Assembly (NCBI GenBank): GCA_037975125.1
Contig: CM075860.1
Location: 38,229,391-38,293,390, forward strand
Length of the DNA: 64,000 nt
DNA from: Latrodectus hesperus
Lineage: Eukaryota; Arthropoda; Arachnida; Araneae; Theridiidae
Reading direction: 5' to 3'
Positions 55,046 through 64,000 of the stretch are shown here, piece by piece. Every line of letters begins with the position of its first letter. Within the stretch, counting starts at the first letter, position 1. The translations under genes were made by a program, and so were the position numbers. The notes beneath the pieces were generated by a model that searched no databases, was not told the DNA's origin, and worked only from the letters and a program-made list of their open reading frames with translations.

Positions 55046-55204
55046 TATTTTCAGTAACAGCATCATTCCTTCCGCGGATATTTTAAGCTAAATTTATTTT
55101 TGAACGTGTAAAAGCACAAATCCTGTTAGGCAGTGATATATAAGTGGAATGTTGTACAACTGTGAATTTTTTTTTCTAATAGAATGAAATTTACTTCACT
55201 ATAT
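53547..55204. other. Intergenic AT-rich stretch
   Basis: No gene or recognisable repeat besides a short TA microsatellite at about 55014-55040. Confidence 0.6.
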
Positions 55205-55465
55205 TTTCTTTTAGAATAAAGTTCAAACATCCCTGTACATTATCCCGTCCATTAAACAGTGCAGAGCCAAATCTGATTTTATCGGGAGCGTAACTTTATT
55301 TTGTCACTACTATAACCTATAAAATTCCAAGTTGAACATTAGGAAGATGGACATGCTAAGACTAAAAACGAAACATTCCTTTTCTTGTTGAGAGAGTGGA
55401 TGGGATCGAACCTATGACTCCATTTTCCGAAAAAACATGCTCTCACCACCCAATTATGATGGTGA
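55205..55465 (-). repeat. tRNA-derived SINE family E
   Basis: Minus strand: GGTTCACCATCATAATTGGG then TGGTGAGAGC (A-box-like) and AGGTTCGATCCCATCC (B box) at tRNA-like spacing, followed by a body of about 180 bases. The head is longer than a plain tRNA by an extra A/G-rich segment. Seen once here. Confidence 0.55.
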
Positions 55466-57849
55466 ACCCTTTCGAAGATACTTTGATATCACGTTGATAA
55501 TAGCCACATAGCTGGCATGTGTTTAAAGGCTCTTCAAGTATATACTGCATATTTGGACTATGTTAATAATATAACAATAAACTTATACTCTTAGACAGAG
55601 ACTCTCACGTATTAAATTTTTCTAATTTTAAAATACCTAATTGCACTCTTTATGTTTCTAAAAACTATATATATATTTTCACAGTGCAATTCTATCTGAT
55701 TTCGCATCGCTATTTATAATACACGTGATTCATAAACTTCTTTGACTTACGCTAAATATAACTTGCAATGACTATATTCCGATTTCACTGTTAAATAAAT
55801 TATGTCAGGATAATAAATTAATCAATTATCATAATAACATTAAATACATTCATAATTAAGTATCTTATGAGAAAAGCATTTTATTTGCACTTGTTAAAAA
55901 GGATTTTTTTTTTCAATTGTAATATTCTCAATTTTAAATGGTGAGATTTTGTCAGTGATTCATCCGAAAAATTACAAAAACTATTTCATTCTTCCCGTAT
56001 TTTATAGGAACATTATTTCCATGTTGGACTTTATGCTTCCATGAGTGTTTTTGTCAATTATTAAAGAGCAAAATTTTTGAACTATAATACCTTGATAAAC
56101 CATTTTTTGTTTATTTTTTCTTGTATTAAAAATTCGATAAAAGTATCGAATTTCATTCATTAATCGTATTATATTGGGGCTGCATTACTACCGTTTTGTG
56201 TGTGTGTCTCGATTTTTTATGGAACTTATTTAACATGATATATATAAAAGAATTATATAAAGTAAATGTTTAAGTTTCTTGTCTTGAGAAAGACACACCA
56301 ATATATATATCAATGTATTTGTTTCTTAACAAAAATATTAAAAATAGTTTTATTGCTCCGAAATAACCCATCTAATTAATTTTTTATTCTATTAAAAATT
56401 TAAAATACAATAATTTTTTTCAGCTTATTTACAATGATATATAAATATTTTTCATTCGGAATAATTATTCAAATTAATAAGTCAAAATCATTTTTATTAT
56501 AAATTGAAGTTAAAATATGAAATACTATAAGTATACTATTTTAAATATAATAAATAAAAATTACTTTTTTTAATATCACTTGGTTTCAAACTTGGGAAAC
56601 TCTTATTGCTTAATTCAGAACCTTTTTGAAGAATTTTGGATAATTTATATTAGCTATTTTCATGATTAGAAAATGCATTTACCGCGGATCGGGAATAAGA
56701 TATTTTAAGTTAAAATATGAAATACTATAAATATACCCCTTTCTAACTGCAAGACTGGCTTCCATTTAACAAGGATTTGACATGCTGTCCATTGATGATC
56801 TTTGCTGACACACACACAGAAAATTATTTTTTACGAGTAGAGTACAATTTCCGCAAATAATTTTATAAAAACTTAATCTTTACTCAACATTTTGTGTGTG
56901 TGTAACTACTAAAACAAAAATAACCAGTGTTATTTAATAATGTTCAATTAAGTATTAACTATGTGTAACTTCATCTAATATTACAAAGGATATTTTATAA
57001 TCCAGATAAACTGAAAATATTAAAATTGCACTTAAATTTTACCTGCATAAATTATTTTTAGTAGAATCTAAGCATTTTTAACCATAAAGAAAAGTCCGAT
57101 AAATTAGAATCTTGTTATATATAAATATTATAATTGTTTTCAATACTTGAAAAAATCGGAAAAGTGAAAATGCAACGTTTAAATATTCATAAAGTTAAAA
57201 ATTTTCAAAATTAATACATGAAAAGGGCACTGCATTTATAACAAGCAAAATAAATAACAAATTTTTCCGTGAGACGATCTAAATTTTGTTAGCCATCCTC
57301 GCGTTTGAATTAAAAATTCCACAAGTAATCATAGATATTTGTATTTTATAGGTAAAATACTTTGGTAAGACTTCAAAAGAAAAATTCGTCATGCTTGCTA
57401 TTTTAATAAAAACTTTCGATAGTCCTAAATGTGGGATTTATACTCTACATAAAAATTCTGAAAAACAATACAAGATATTATAAAAATGTTAGTGTAATGT
57501 GAAATTTTTTTTAATAAATTGCTATGTAAAAAACATTACATAGCAAATAATTCAATATCATAGGCTTGTAATTTCTTTAAGCAGTTTTTTTACTGCATAA
57601 ATACAAAAAAAATAAGCACGATATCCCTTGTGGATATACATTTTGAATTTCCCTTGTTTCCATATATTTTTTTAAAGATTCGTTGCTTTTCAAATGTTGA
57701 TGAGAAATCTCTACAATCATTTTACATTATAGTGAAAGAAAATTTAATACTTTCGTTTTTATTATCTGTTTTTGCTTAGAAAAACTACTACAGTGAATAA
57801 AATAAATGAAGTGGATGAACTGACATGTTACTCTTTTCAAGAGAGTTGT
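55466..57849. other. Intergenic AT-rich stretch
   Basis: No gene seen. Contains a 29-base direct repeat at 56507-56535 and 56707-56735. Confidence 0.6.
56507..56735. repeat. Direct repeat pair, 29 bases, spaced exactly 200
   Basis: The sequence starting AAGTTAAAATATGAAATACT occurs at 56507 and again at 56707, with one difference near its end. Confidence 0.8.
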
Positions 57850-58078
57850 AATTGTACCAGCATCTTCCCTGTGAAGGTCAAGTAGAAACAGCGGCTTGGG
57901 GAATCTTTGTAATCTGGAAGCAGATGACCTCACAATACTTGACCCAGCACCCTTGAGGGTATAATTTCATTTGGAGGACATGACGACCTCGACCTGCACT
58001 ACTCACCTTCAAACAGTTCTTCGCTGGAATTCGATCTCCCGATAATGAGAACGACGACCTACCCAAACAGGTGGTGGA
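57850..58078 (-). repeat. SINE family B copy
   Basis: Minus strand: GGTAGGTCGTCGTTCTCATT head, AGATCGAATTCC, then GAGGTCGTCATGTCCTCC, AAGTATTGTGAGGTCATCTG and GAAGATGCTGGTACAATTAC, the family B order with an internal deletion around the CTTAACCGAAGA block. Confidence 0.75.
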
Positions 58079-58082
58079 CAGC

Positions 58083-58305
58083 CTATGGCCATGTAAGGCA
58101 TTCTAAAAATCCACCGCCTAAATTGTCTTCAGGCAAGTTTTTCATTGATAACGAACCGTATTGACGTATCGCAAGGGAGAAAACCCGGAAAACTTCCAAA
58201 CGTTCACGCAGAATACATCAAGTGTAGCATTCATCTCCCGTTCTTCAACAGTTACTGAATTCGAACTCAAAATCCAAAGAGCTCAGACCATGGTGAGCTC
58301 AACAT
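58083..58305 (-). repeat. Repeat family C (possible tRNA-like SINE)
   Basis: Plus-strand blocks ACGTATCGCAAGGGAGAAAA, CACGCAGAATACATCAAGTG and TCATCTCCCGTTCTTCAACA recur at 61950-62130 and 62680-62870. The minus strand has GAGTTCGAATTC, a B-box-like motif, near 58260, suggesting a tRNA-like head at the high-coordinate end. Confidence 0.65.
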
Positions 58306-59239
58306 ATTTCTATGTGCATTTTCCACTAAGATAAATAATATAAGAGAAGATTTTCAGTTCGTTCGCCGAGGTAAAAGCTTCCTTTCCTGAGATAACTTGA
58401 ATCAAATCTTATTTTATATCTATATCATTGCTTGGATTTCGAAGACCAAAATATCACTTAGATTTGCTGGTTTATTAATTTATAAAATATAAATGGAGCG
58501 TCGAATATAAACTGTTCTCTATGATTTTACAATACAATGCATAAAGTAATAATGAAAATTTTAACAAACTCTTTCTAGATTAATTATTTCGAGTTTCAAC
58601 AGTTATTTAAGAAAATGATTGCTTTTATCATGTTTTACACACATTGAATAACTATTCGCAATAAAATGATTTATTTTTAAATTGATTTTAGAAACTTAGG
58701 AATTTGTTGAACAGATCTAAACAACATTGTTCTTGCATATAAGTTATAATATATAACAGAAAATATATCTAACTTCAATCTCCGAGAGATAGTACAGATT
58801 TTATATATAAAAAATATCTTTTATAAAAAACTGTAATAAAAATTTTAATATTTTTTAAATATTTGTTTCTATCAATTATAACTTATTCTCACAAATCAGT
58901 AGGAACCGTAGAATTTAAAAATATTCATATATTCCACAAAGTACTGTGGCTGTAATTTCTATTGCAGTTTCAAAGTAGAATATAATTTATTTTGTAATTC
59001 AAAATTCTTCTCACAGTTAAAAGGAAAACTTTTATTGATATATCCTTTCAACATTTTCAAATGTATTCATATTTTAAAAGGAAATATGTTAATCCATATA
59101 TATAAACTCTAAAATTTCCAAAATAAATGGAATTGTTGCTATCTTCTGCACGGGAGTAATATTCTCTGATGTTTTTTTATTTTGATGAAAAGATTTAGTT
59201 TAATTGTTTACTATTCAAAAAACCCAGAAGTACTTTAAT

Positions 59240-59545
59240 TGGAGTCCGCGGTGACTTGATTGGTTAAGGCGTCGTTCTCTATATTGGAAGGCAATGAGTT
59301 CGTATCCTGGCTTAACCGAAGATCTGTCGTGTTCACAAAAGGCGGCTGTGTGGTACGTTAAATATATCGTGGTCGCAATGACTTCCTATTTCTCTGGGTA
59401 AGTAAAATTTCTCTGGGGATGGCAGGCCATGTATATGAGGGTCTTCTGCTTGGTCCCTGCTTCAAAATCACGAAGAAACCCACCCAGCTGCTTCTGTCAA
59501 ACTGGTAGAGCCCACTTCAGGGCTAGGAACAGATGCTACAACTAA
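59240..59545 (+). repeat. SINE family B copy
   Basis: tRNA-like head with GATTGGTTAAGGCGTCGTTC (A box) and GAGTTCGTATCCTGG (B box), then CTTAACCGAAGATCTGTCG, TACGTTAAATA, GTGGTCGCAATGACTTCC and a GATGCTACAACTAA tail. Confidence 0.85.
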
Positions 59546-59764
59546 TTTAATTGCTCTTTTTACGAAGAAGATGTTACCCAGAATCAAAAGTTCTGTTTTT
59601 CACAACGGTATTTGTTAAAAAAAGAGACCTTCATATTTGATTTGATATAAGAACTTATTTGGTTCAATAAATATTTCAAACTGAGAGACCAAGAAATGTT
59701 TATGAAGTAATACAGTCAAAACTGATGTCCATTCGTATGCGATAAGCCTACACAGCATTCAGTG

Positions 59765-59895
59765 TGGTTTGTCTTTCAACGGTCATCTTTTGCACCCGAG
59801 GGCTAATTAGATCGTGAACCATACTTTAAAGTTGGGATTCCAGACCCATTCAAAGCTGAGGTGGGATTCAAATCAGCAAACTGATGAACTGAAGT
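59765..59895 (-). repeat. SINE family A, diverged partial copy
   Basis: GGTTTGTCTTTCAACGGTCA, CGAGGGCTAATTAGATCG and GGTGGGATTCAAATCAGC identify family A; most of the A-box end is lost. Confidence 0.75.
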
Positions 59896-59965
59896 CCGAA
59901 AAGATAATTATTTGATGATCAATTCAGAGCCACAGTGTATAATAATTATGTTAGAACTGAATAAC

Positions 59966-60661
59966 CAAGACAAAATACATGACCACCGAAAAATATAGCA
60001 CTCCCTATCTAGAGGTAGGAAACTACAAGTTTGAAACTGTTCACAACTTTAAATACTTGGGATCTGAATTGAATGCATCAAATGACATCGCACCTGAGAT
60101 CCGCAGCAGAGTTACAGCTGCTAACCGATGCTTTTTCGGCTTAAAAAACTACCTAAAATCTACTTTTGTCAGTCGAAAAACAAAAATTTTAATATAGAAA
60201 TGCTTGATTCGACCTATTCTCACTTATTCATCTGAAACGTGGATATTGACTGAGAAGGACAAAGAAACCATCTCCATTTTCGAAAGAAAAACTTTAAGAA
60301 GCATATTTGGTGGAATAAAATATGAGAATACATGGCGAAGAAGAACTAATTCTGTGAGCTCTATAAACTATATAAAGAACCAGATATTATTAAATTTATC
60401 TCAATACAGAGATTAAAATGGGCAGTACATTTGAGCCGGATGAACGACAATCGGGTGACGAAAATAAATTTCTTGGCTCGCCCCATTGGCATCAGAAGAA
60501 GAGGACGACCGAAACTCCGATGGCGTGACTGCCTTGAAAACGACCTAAAAACACTAAAAGTGACAAACTGGATGACCTTGTCCAAAAATAGGGGGTCATG
60601 GTATGCACTTCTGAGGAAGGCAAAGGCCCACCCTGGGCTGTCAGGCCAATGAAGAAGAAGA
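59966..60661 (+). mobile_element. 5'-truncated non-LTR retrotransposon insertion with target duplication
   Basis: Flanked by a perfect 13-base duplication AGAACTGAATAAC (59953-59965 and 60662-60674). The insert starts mid-ORF and ends with a GAA-rich 3' tail, the hallmarks of target-primed reverse transcription. Best dated young insertion of its class here. Confidence 0.92.
59967..60652 (+). pseudogene. Reverse transcriptase polyprotein C-terminal fragment
   Basis: Reads KTKYMTTEKYS, FETVHNFKYLGSELNA, AANRCFFGLKNYLKS, then after a TAG (60195-60197) CLIRPILTYSSETWILTEKD, FERKTLRSIFGG, and after a frameshift near 60400 IQRLKWAVHLSRMNDNRV, RRRGRPKLRWRDCLENDL, AKAHPGLSGQ and TGA at 60650-60652. 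Same protein family as 2752-3463 but better preserved. Confidence 0.9.
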
Positions 60662-60682
60662 AGAACTGAATAACGGATGTAG

Positions 60683-60945
60683 ATTTGGGCCGCGATCTCC
60701 TGATTGGTTAAGGCGTTGTTTTTACTGTCGGAATGTAGTGAGTTCGAATCTCGGATTAACCGAAGATCCGTTGGGTTAACTAAAGGCGGCTGTGTGGTAC
60801 GTTAAATGTCTTGGTCGCAATGTGACCTCCAATGAAATGATCTCTCTGGGGGGTGGTAGACAAAGTGTTTGAGGTTCTACTGCCTGGTCACTGTTTCTAA
60901 ATGACCCCGTCGCAGGGCTGAAAGCATGGTGGTGCAACAACGGCG
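60683..60945 (+). repeat. SINE family B copy
   Basis: Clear head GATTGGTTAAGGCGTTG and B box GAGTTCGAATCTCGG, then ATTAACCGAAGATCCGTTGG, GGCGGCTGTGTGGTACGTTA, GGTCGCAATGTGACCTCC and tail GGTGGTGCAACAACGGC. It follows the LINE fragment directly. Confidence 0.88.
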
Positions 60946-61380
60946 GTAGATTTGAGGGATATTTTGATTTCATTTCTTTTTCAATAAATATTTCGCCACA
61001 TCATGTTTGGAATATTGCTGAATGAAACAAAATTTCGTTAGTAAATTCTAAATATATTTAAATTAAAATATAACATGATACAAAAAAGTCTTTAAAATGA
61101 AAGATAATATTTTACATATACATGAATTAAATAAGTTTTAGTTATATAATAATATTAAATTTGTTATCAACAATGTTATTGTTTATTTATTTTCGAAAAC
61201 CATCTTTGGTAGAAATAAAGAATATTAATGATATAAATCTTTTTTTCATAAAAAAGAACTAAATATTAACTCAGTATTTTCACCTCGAAATAGTTTTTAT
61301 TTGTTTTCAACTAACAATATTTTTTTTATTGAATTGTAAATATAAACCAGATTCTAATATTGTAATTTTTAAAATGTTCA

Positions 61381-61457
<77 letters not shown>

Positions 61458-61949
61458 GAAACCATGAAATGAAATATAAATATCTATTCCTCAATTTATT
61501 TTAGGTAATAATTTTATTATTGTGTTGTGGGGAAAAATTATAAATGAAATTAATATGTTATCATAATTATGATAGCACACTATAGTTGTGAATTTTAACA
61601 ACATATCAAAAAGCACTAATTATATAAAATCGGAAATTTCATTTGAATTAAGAATTTTTGACTTATTACATGAAAAACCTATAGGAAAATGTACATTATT
61701 AAAATACACCTCAAAATGAAGAGTTCAGCTTCTAAATTAAATTGCAAGAACATGTTCTCATTTAATGTTTTTACTTGATTCTAGATATTTTACATATACG
61801 TATACTATTTTATATTTGTCACTGCTAAATCATTAAATGAAATTTTAAAAGTTTATTTTATTCGAGAGAAGTTTTGAAAATAGACATACAGTTCCTTATA
61901 AAATGGTCTAAATTCTTGTAGTACCACTTTGGTCACTACCTAACATTGC
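60946..61949. other. AT-rich spacer with (AC)n microsatellite
   Basis: No gene; the AC repeat at 61384-61455 is the only feature. Confidence 0.6.
61384..61455. repeat. (AC)n microsatellite
   Basis: About 36 uninterrupted AC units. Confidence 0.97.
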
Positions 61950-62130
61950 TATACATGTCCACCGCGTAATTGAGAGCTTTTCATAGATAGTGGGCTGTAT
62001 TCATGAGTCGCAATGGAGGAAACCTAGAAAACTCCCAAGCACCCACATCCTGCATGCAGAAGAACAACATCCTTTTTTCATTGTTCAGTAGTGACTGGGG
62101 GATCTGAGCAACTGTGACCTACCAGTAAGC
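61950..62130 (-). repeat. Repeat family C copy
   Basis: ATAGTGGGCTGTATTCATGA, GAGGAAACCTAGAAAACTCC, AAGCACCCACATCCTGCATG and TTGTTCAGTAGTGACTGGGG match the other two copies in order. Confidence 0.7.
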
Positions 62131-62149
62131 CATGTGGGGGCGTGTTTGG

Positions 62150-62400
62150 TTCGAGCGTCGTTCTCATTATCGGAAGGTAACCGAAGATCCGTCGTGTTCG
62201 CTAAAGGCGCCTGGTGCACGTTAAAACTGAGCGTGGTCGCAATGTCCTCCTAGTGAAATGATACCTCTGAGTTGGTGGGCAAAGTATTAGGGATCTTCTC
62301 TTTGGTCCCTACTTCAAAATCATCCGGCTGCTTCTTTGTAACTGGTACAGCCCAATTCAGGGCTAGGTACAGGGAAGCATGCTGGTGCAACAACAACCAC
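62150..62400 (+). repeat. SINE family B copy
   Basis: Decayed head TTGGTTCGAGCGTCGTTCTC, deletion of the B box, then GGTAACCGAAGATCCGTCGT, GTGGTCGCAATGTCCTCC, CAGCCCAATTCAGGGCTAGG and GGTGCAACAACAACC tail. Confidence 0.82.
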
Positions 62401-62679
62401 TAAGCTATGCTGAGTCCATGTTAAAAAATTTCGGTTCGATGTAGAAGCGGTTATCGCTTGAATTGACGAAAAATGTGACGATAAACTTTAATTCGGTGTT
62501 TTCAGCTCTTTTATTAATGTAATATTAGGGTTGACGTTTTGTAACTCATGCCTTGGCGTCTATCTTACCCTTAAAAAAATCAAGGAATACCCGAAAGTAA
62601 ATTGAAAATTTCCGAAGGTTACGTAAAACTTCTGTCACCGCGCAGAGGACAGCTTAACAACCGAGCGCCGTTGTAAAGC

Positions 62680-62870
62680 TTTTTAAAATCCGCCTCGTAA
62701 AATACCTTCCTGAAGAATCTTTTATACATAGTGGGCTGTATTCACGTATAGCAAAGGAGGAAACTCGGAAAACTGCTAAGCACTCATCCTGAAAGACTTG
62801 CATGGAGAAAATACACAAAAGTGCAACATGTATCTCCCATTGTTCAACAGTGGATGGGTCTGTTCTAAAA
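62680..62870 (-). repeat. Repeat family C copy
   Basis: ATAGTGGGCTGTATTCACGT, AGGAGGAAACTCGGAAAACT, ACACAAAAGTGCAACATGTA and CTCCCATTGTTCAACAGTGG follow the family order. Confidence 0.72.
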
Positions 62871-62939
62871 ACTTTGAAGATAAACTTTATTTTGATATCC
62901 TATGTTGTTATCCTAGTATATACATTCTATGTTGTTATA

Positions 62940-63145
62940 GTTGCATACATACATTCTGCACTGTACCGAGCGCTGAGTTGGATTCTACCAGTTAATAAAA
63001 GCAGCCCGGTGGGAGTCTTCGTTATTTAGAGGAGAGATCAAACAGTACTAAGTAACTCCCTAATGCTTGATCTGTCACCTCCACTGGTATCATTTCACTT
63101 GGAAGACATTGCGACCACGACTTATTTAAAGTATCCCAGCCACAG
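62940..63145 (-). repeat. SINE family B, head-less copy
   Basis: Minus strand gives GTCGTGGTCGCAATGTCTTCC, AAGTGAAATGATACC, CGGGCTGCTTTTATTAACTGG and CAACTCAGCGCTCGGTACAG; the tRNA-like head is missing. Confidence 0.7.
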
Positions 63146-64000
63146 TACCTTCCATTTACATTTGGACATACATTGAAAATTTACATTTGAAAGTCACCTG
63201 GGCCTAATAAATATATACCACCAACATTTTCAAAATATAAAAATGTTTTTTTAAAGAAAGTAAATTTTTTTAATTATTTTTAAGAAAAACTTGATAAAAA
63301 AATAATGTTATTGAAAGGAGTTATTTAAATATATTCAAGCCAGTTGTGTGAAGTGAATTCAGATTTTTTAAAAAATAGACTGGTTACTTTTTATGCCAGC
63401 AAATTAAAAATATCGTTGTTTTAATTAATAAGCTTTTTTAAAATAAGGTAAATTAAAAATTAAGCTGTAATACGCATTGATAAAGATATTCGTTTATATG
63501 CAGTCGATTTTCATGCGTCAAATATTTCTATAACCATGGAAAATCTATGTATATAATAAAATAGCTGAAGAATTGTTCAAAAATCTAAAAAATATATATG
63601 AAAAATGCAATATAAGCGTGCATAAACATATTGTTTTTTTATATAAACTCTTATATTTAAAAAGTGTTTCTAATTACAAAATATATGTTGAAAATTTTGG
63701 CTAACAAGTTTTTACACCTTTCATATTTTTAAAATGCTTTCAGCACAATTATTTTCATTTGTACTCGTTAGATGACGCCACCAAATAACTGAAAATTCTT
63801 TGATAAATAATTTTTTATGTAGTTTTTAAAATTGGAATTCTTGCGTGAAAGTAAAAAAAAAAAAAAAAAATGTATAAATCAACTTTGTTCTTTATTTTTT
63901 TAATTTTTATATTGATAAATTTTAAAACCTGTAACTCTGTGCATACAATTTTTTCAATACTATTTATTTAAATTTAACAACCACTTACAGATGGTTAATG
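63146..64000. other. Intergenic AT-rich end of window
   Basis: No gene, repeat family or RNA recognised. An A17-type homopolymer lies near 63853-63870. Confidence 0.6.

Overview
The window is AT-rich, intron-rich animal DNA. It looks like an arthropod, most likely an arachnid; that is an inference from base composition, long repeat-filled introns and the mix of tRNA-derived SINEs, Tc1-type elements and non-LTR retrotransposon fragments, and no sequence search was possible. No bacterial-style operon, CRISPR array or rRNA gene is visible.

Two host genes stand head to head. On the minus strand, positions 45035 down to 1930 hold a complete kinesin-5 (KIF11/Eg5) gene. I resolved 24 coding exons; all 23 introns have GT-AG ends and matching phases, and the exons sum to 3123 bases, a 1040-residue protein plus stop. 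It carries the P-loop, both switch motifs, the neck linker, a long coiled-coil stalk and a C-terminal BimC box. On the plus strand, 45633-48137 is a single uninterrupted 834-codon frame for DCAF5, a WD40 substrate receptor of CUL4-DDB1 ubiquitin ligases. The two start codons are 597 bases apart. The gap holds a CCAAT box, an E2F-like GCGC site and a palindromic E-box, so it is probably a shared promoter.

The rest is repeats. KIF11 introns hold a Tc1-type DD34E transposon with inverted ends and TA target duplication (30551-32064), a second Tc1 remnant (about 12.7-13.0 kb), a piggyBac remnant (25.6-26.1 kb), a THAP-domain remnant (22.9 kb), an RNase H-bearing non-LTR retrotransposon remnant (38.4-39.4 kb) split by a SINE, and a reverse transcriptase remnant (2.75-3.46 kb). 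The 48.2-64 kb flank is gene-free. It holds a 779-bp inverted-repeat transposon (52766-53544), a 5'-truncated LINE with target duplication (59966-60661) and a dense SINE cluster (57.8-63.1 kb).

At least five tRNA-like SINE families can be told apart. Family A is the most abundant, has several copies with clear target-site duplications, and every copy found lies in the same orientation.

I did not find a clearly new biological system. The least explained signals are a set of perfect short-loop fold-back palindromes scattered through the introns, including two in tandem with the same two-base loop, and an unassigned GC-rich block at 23.87-24.06 kb.
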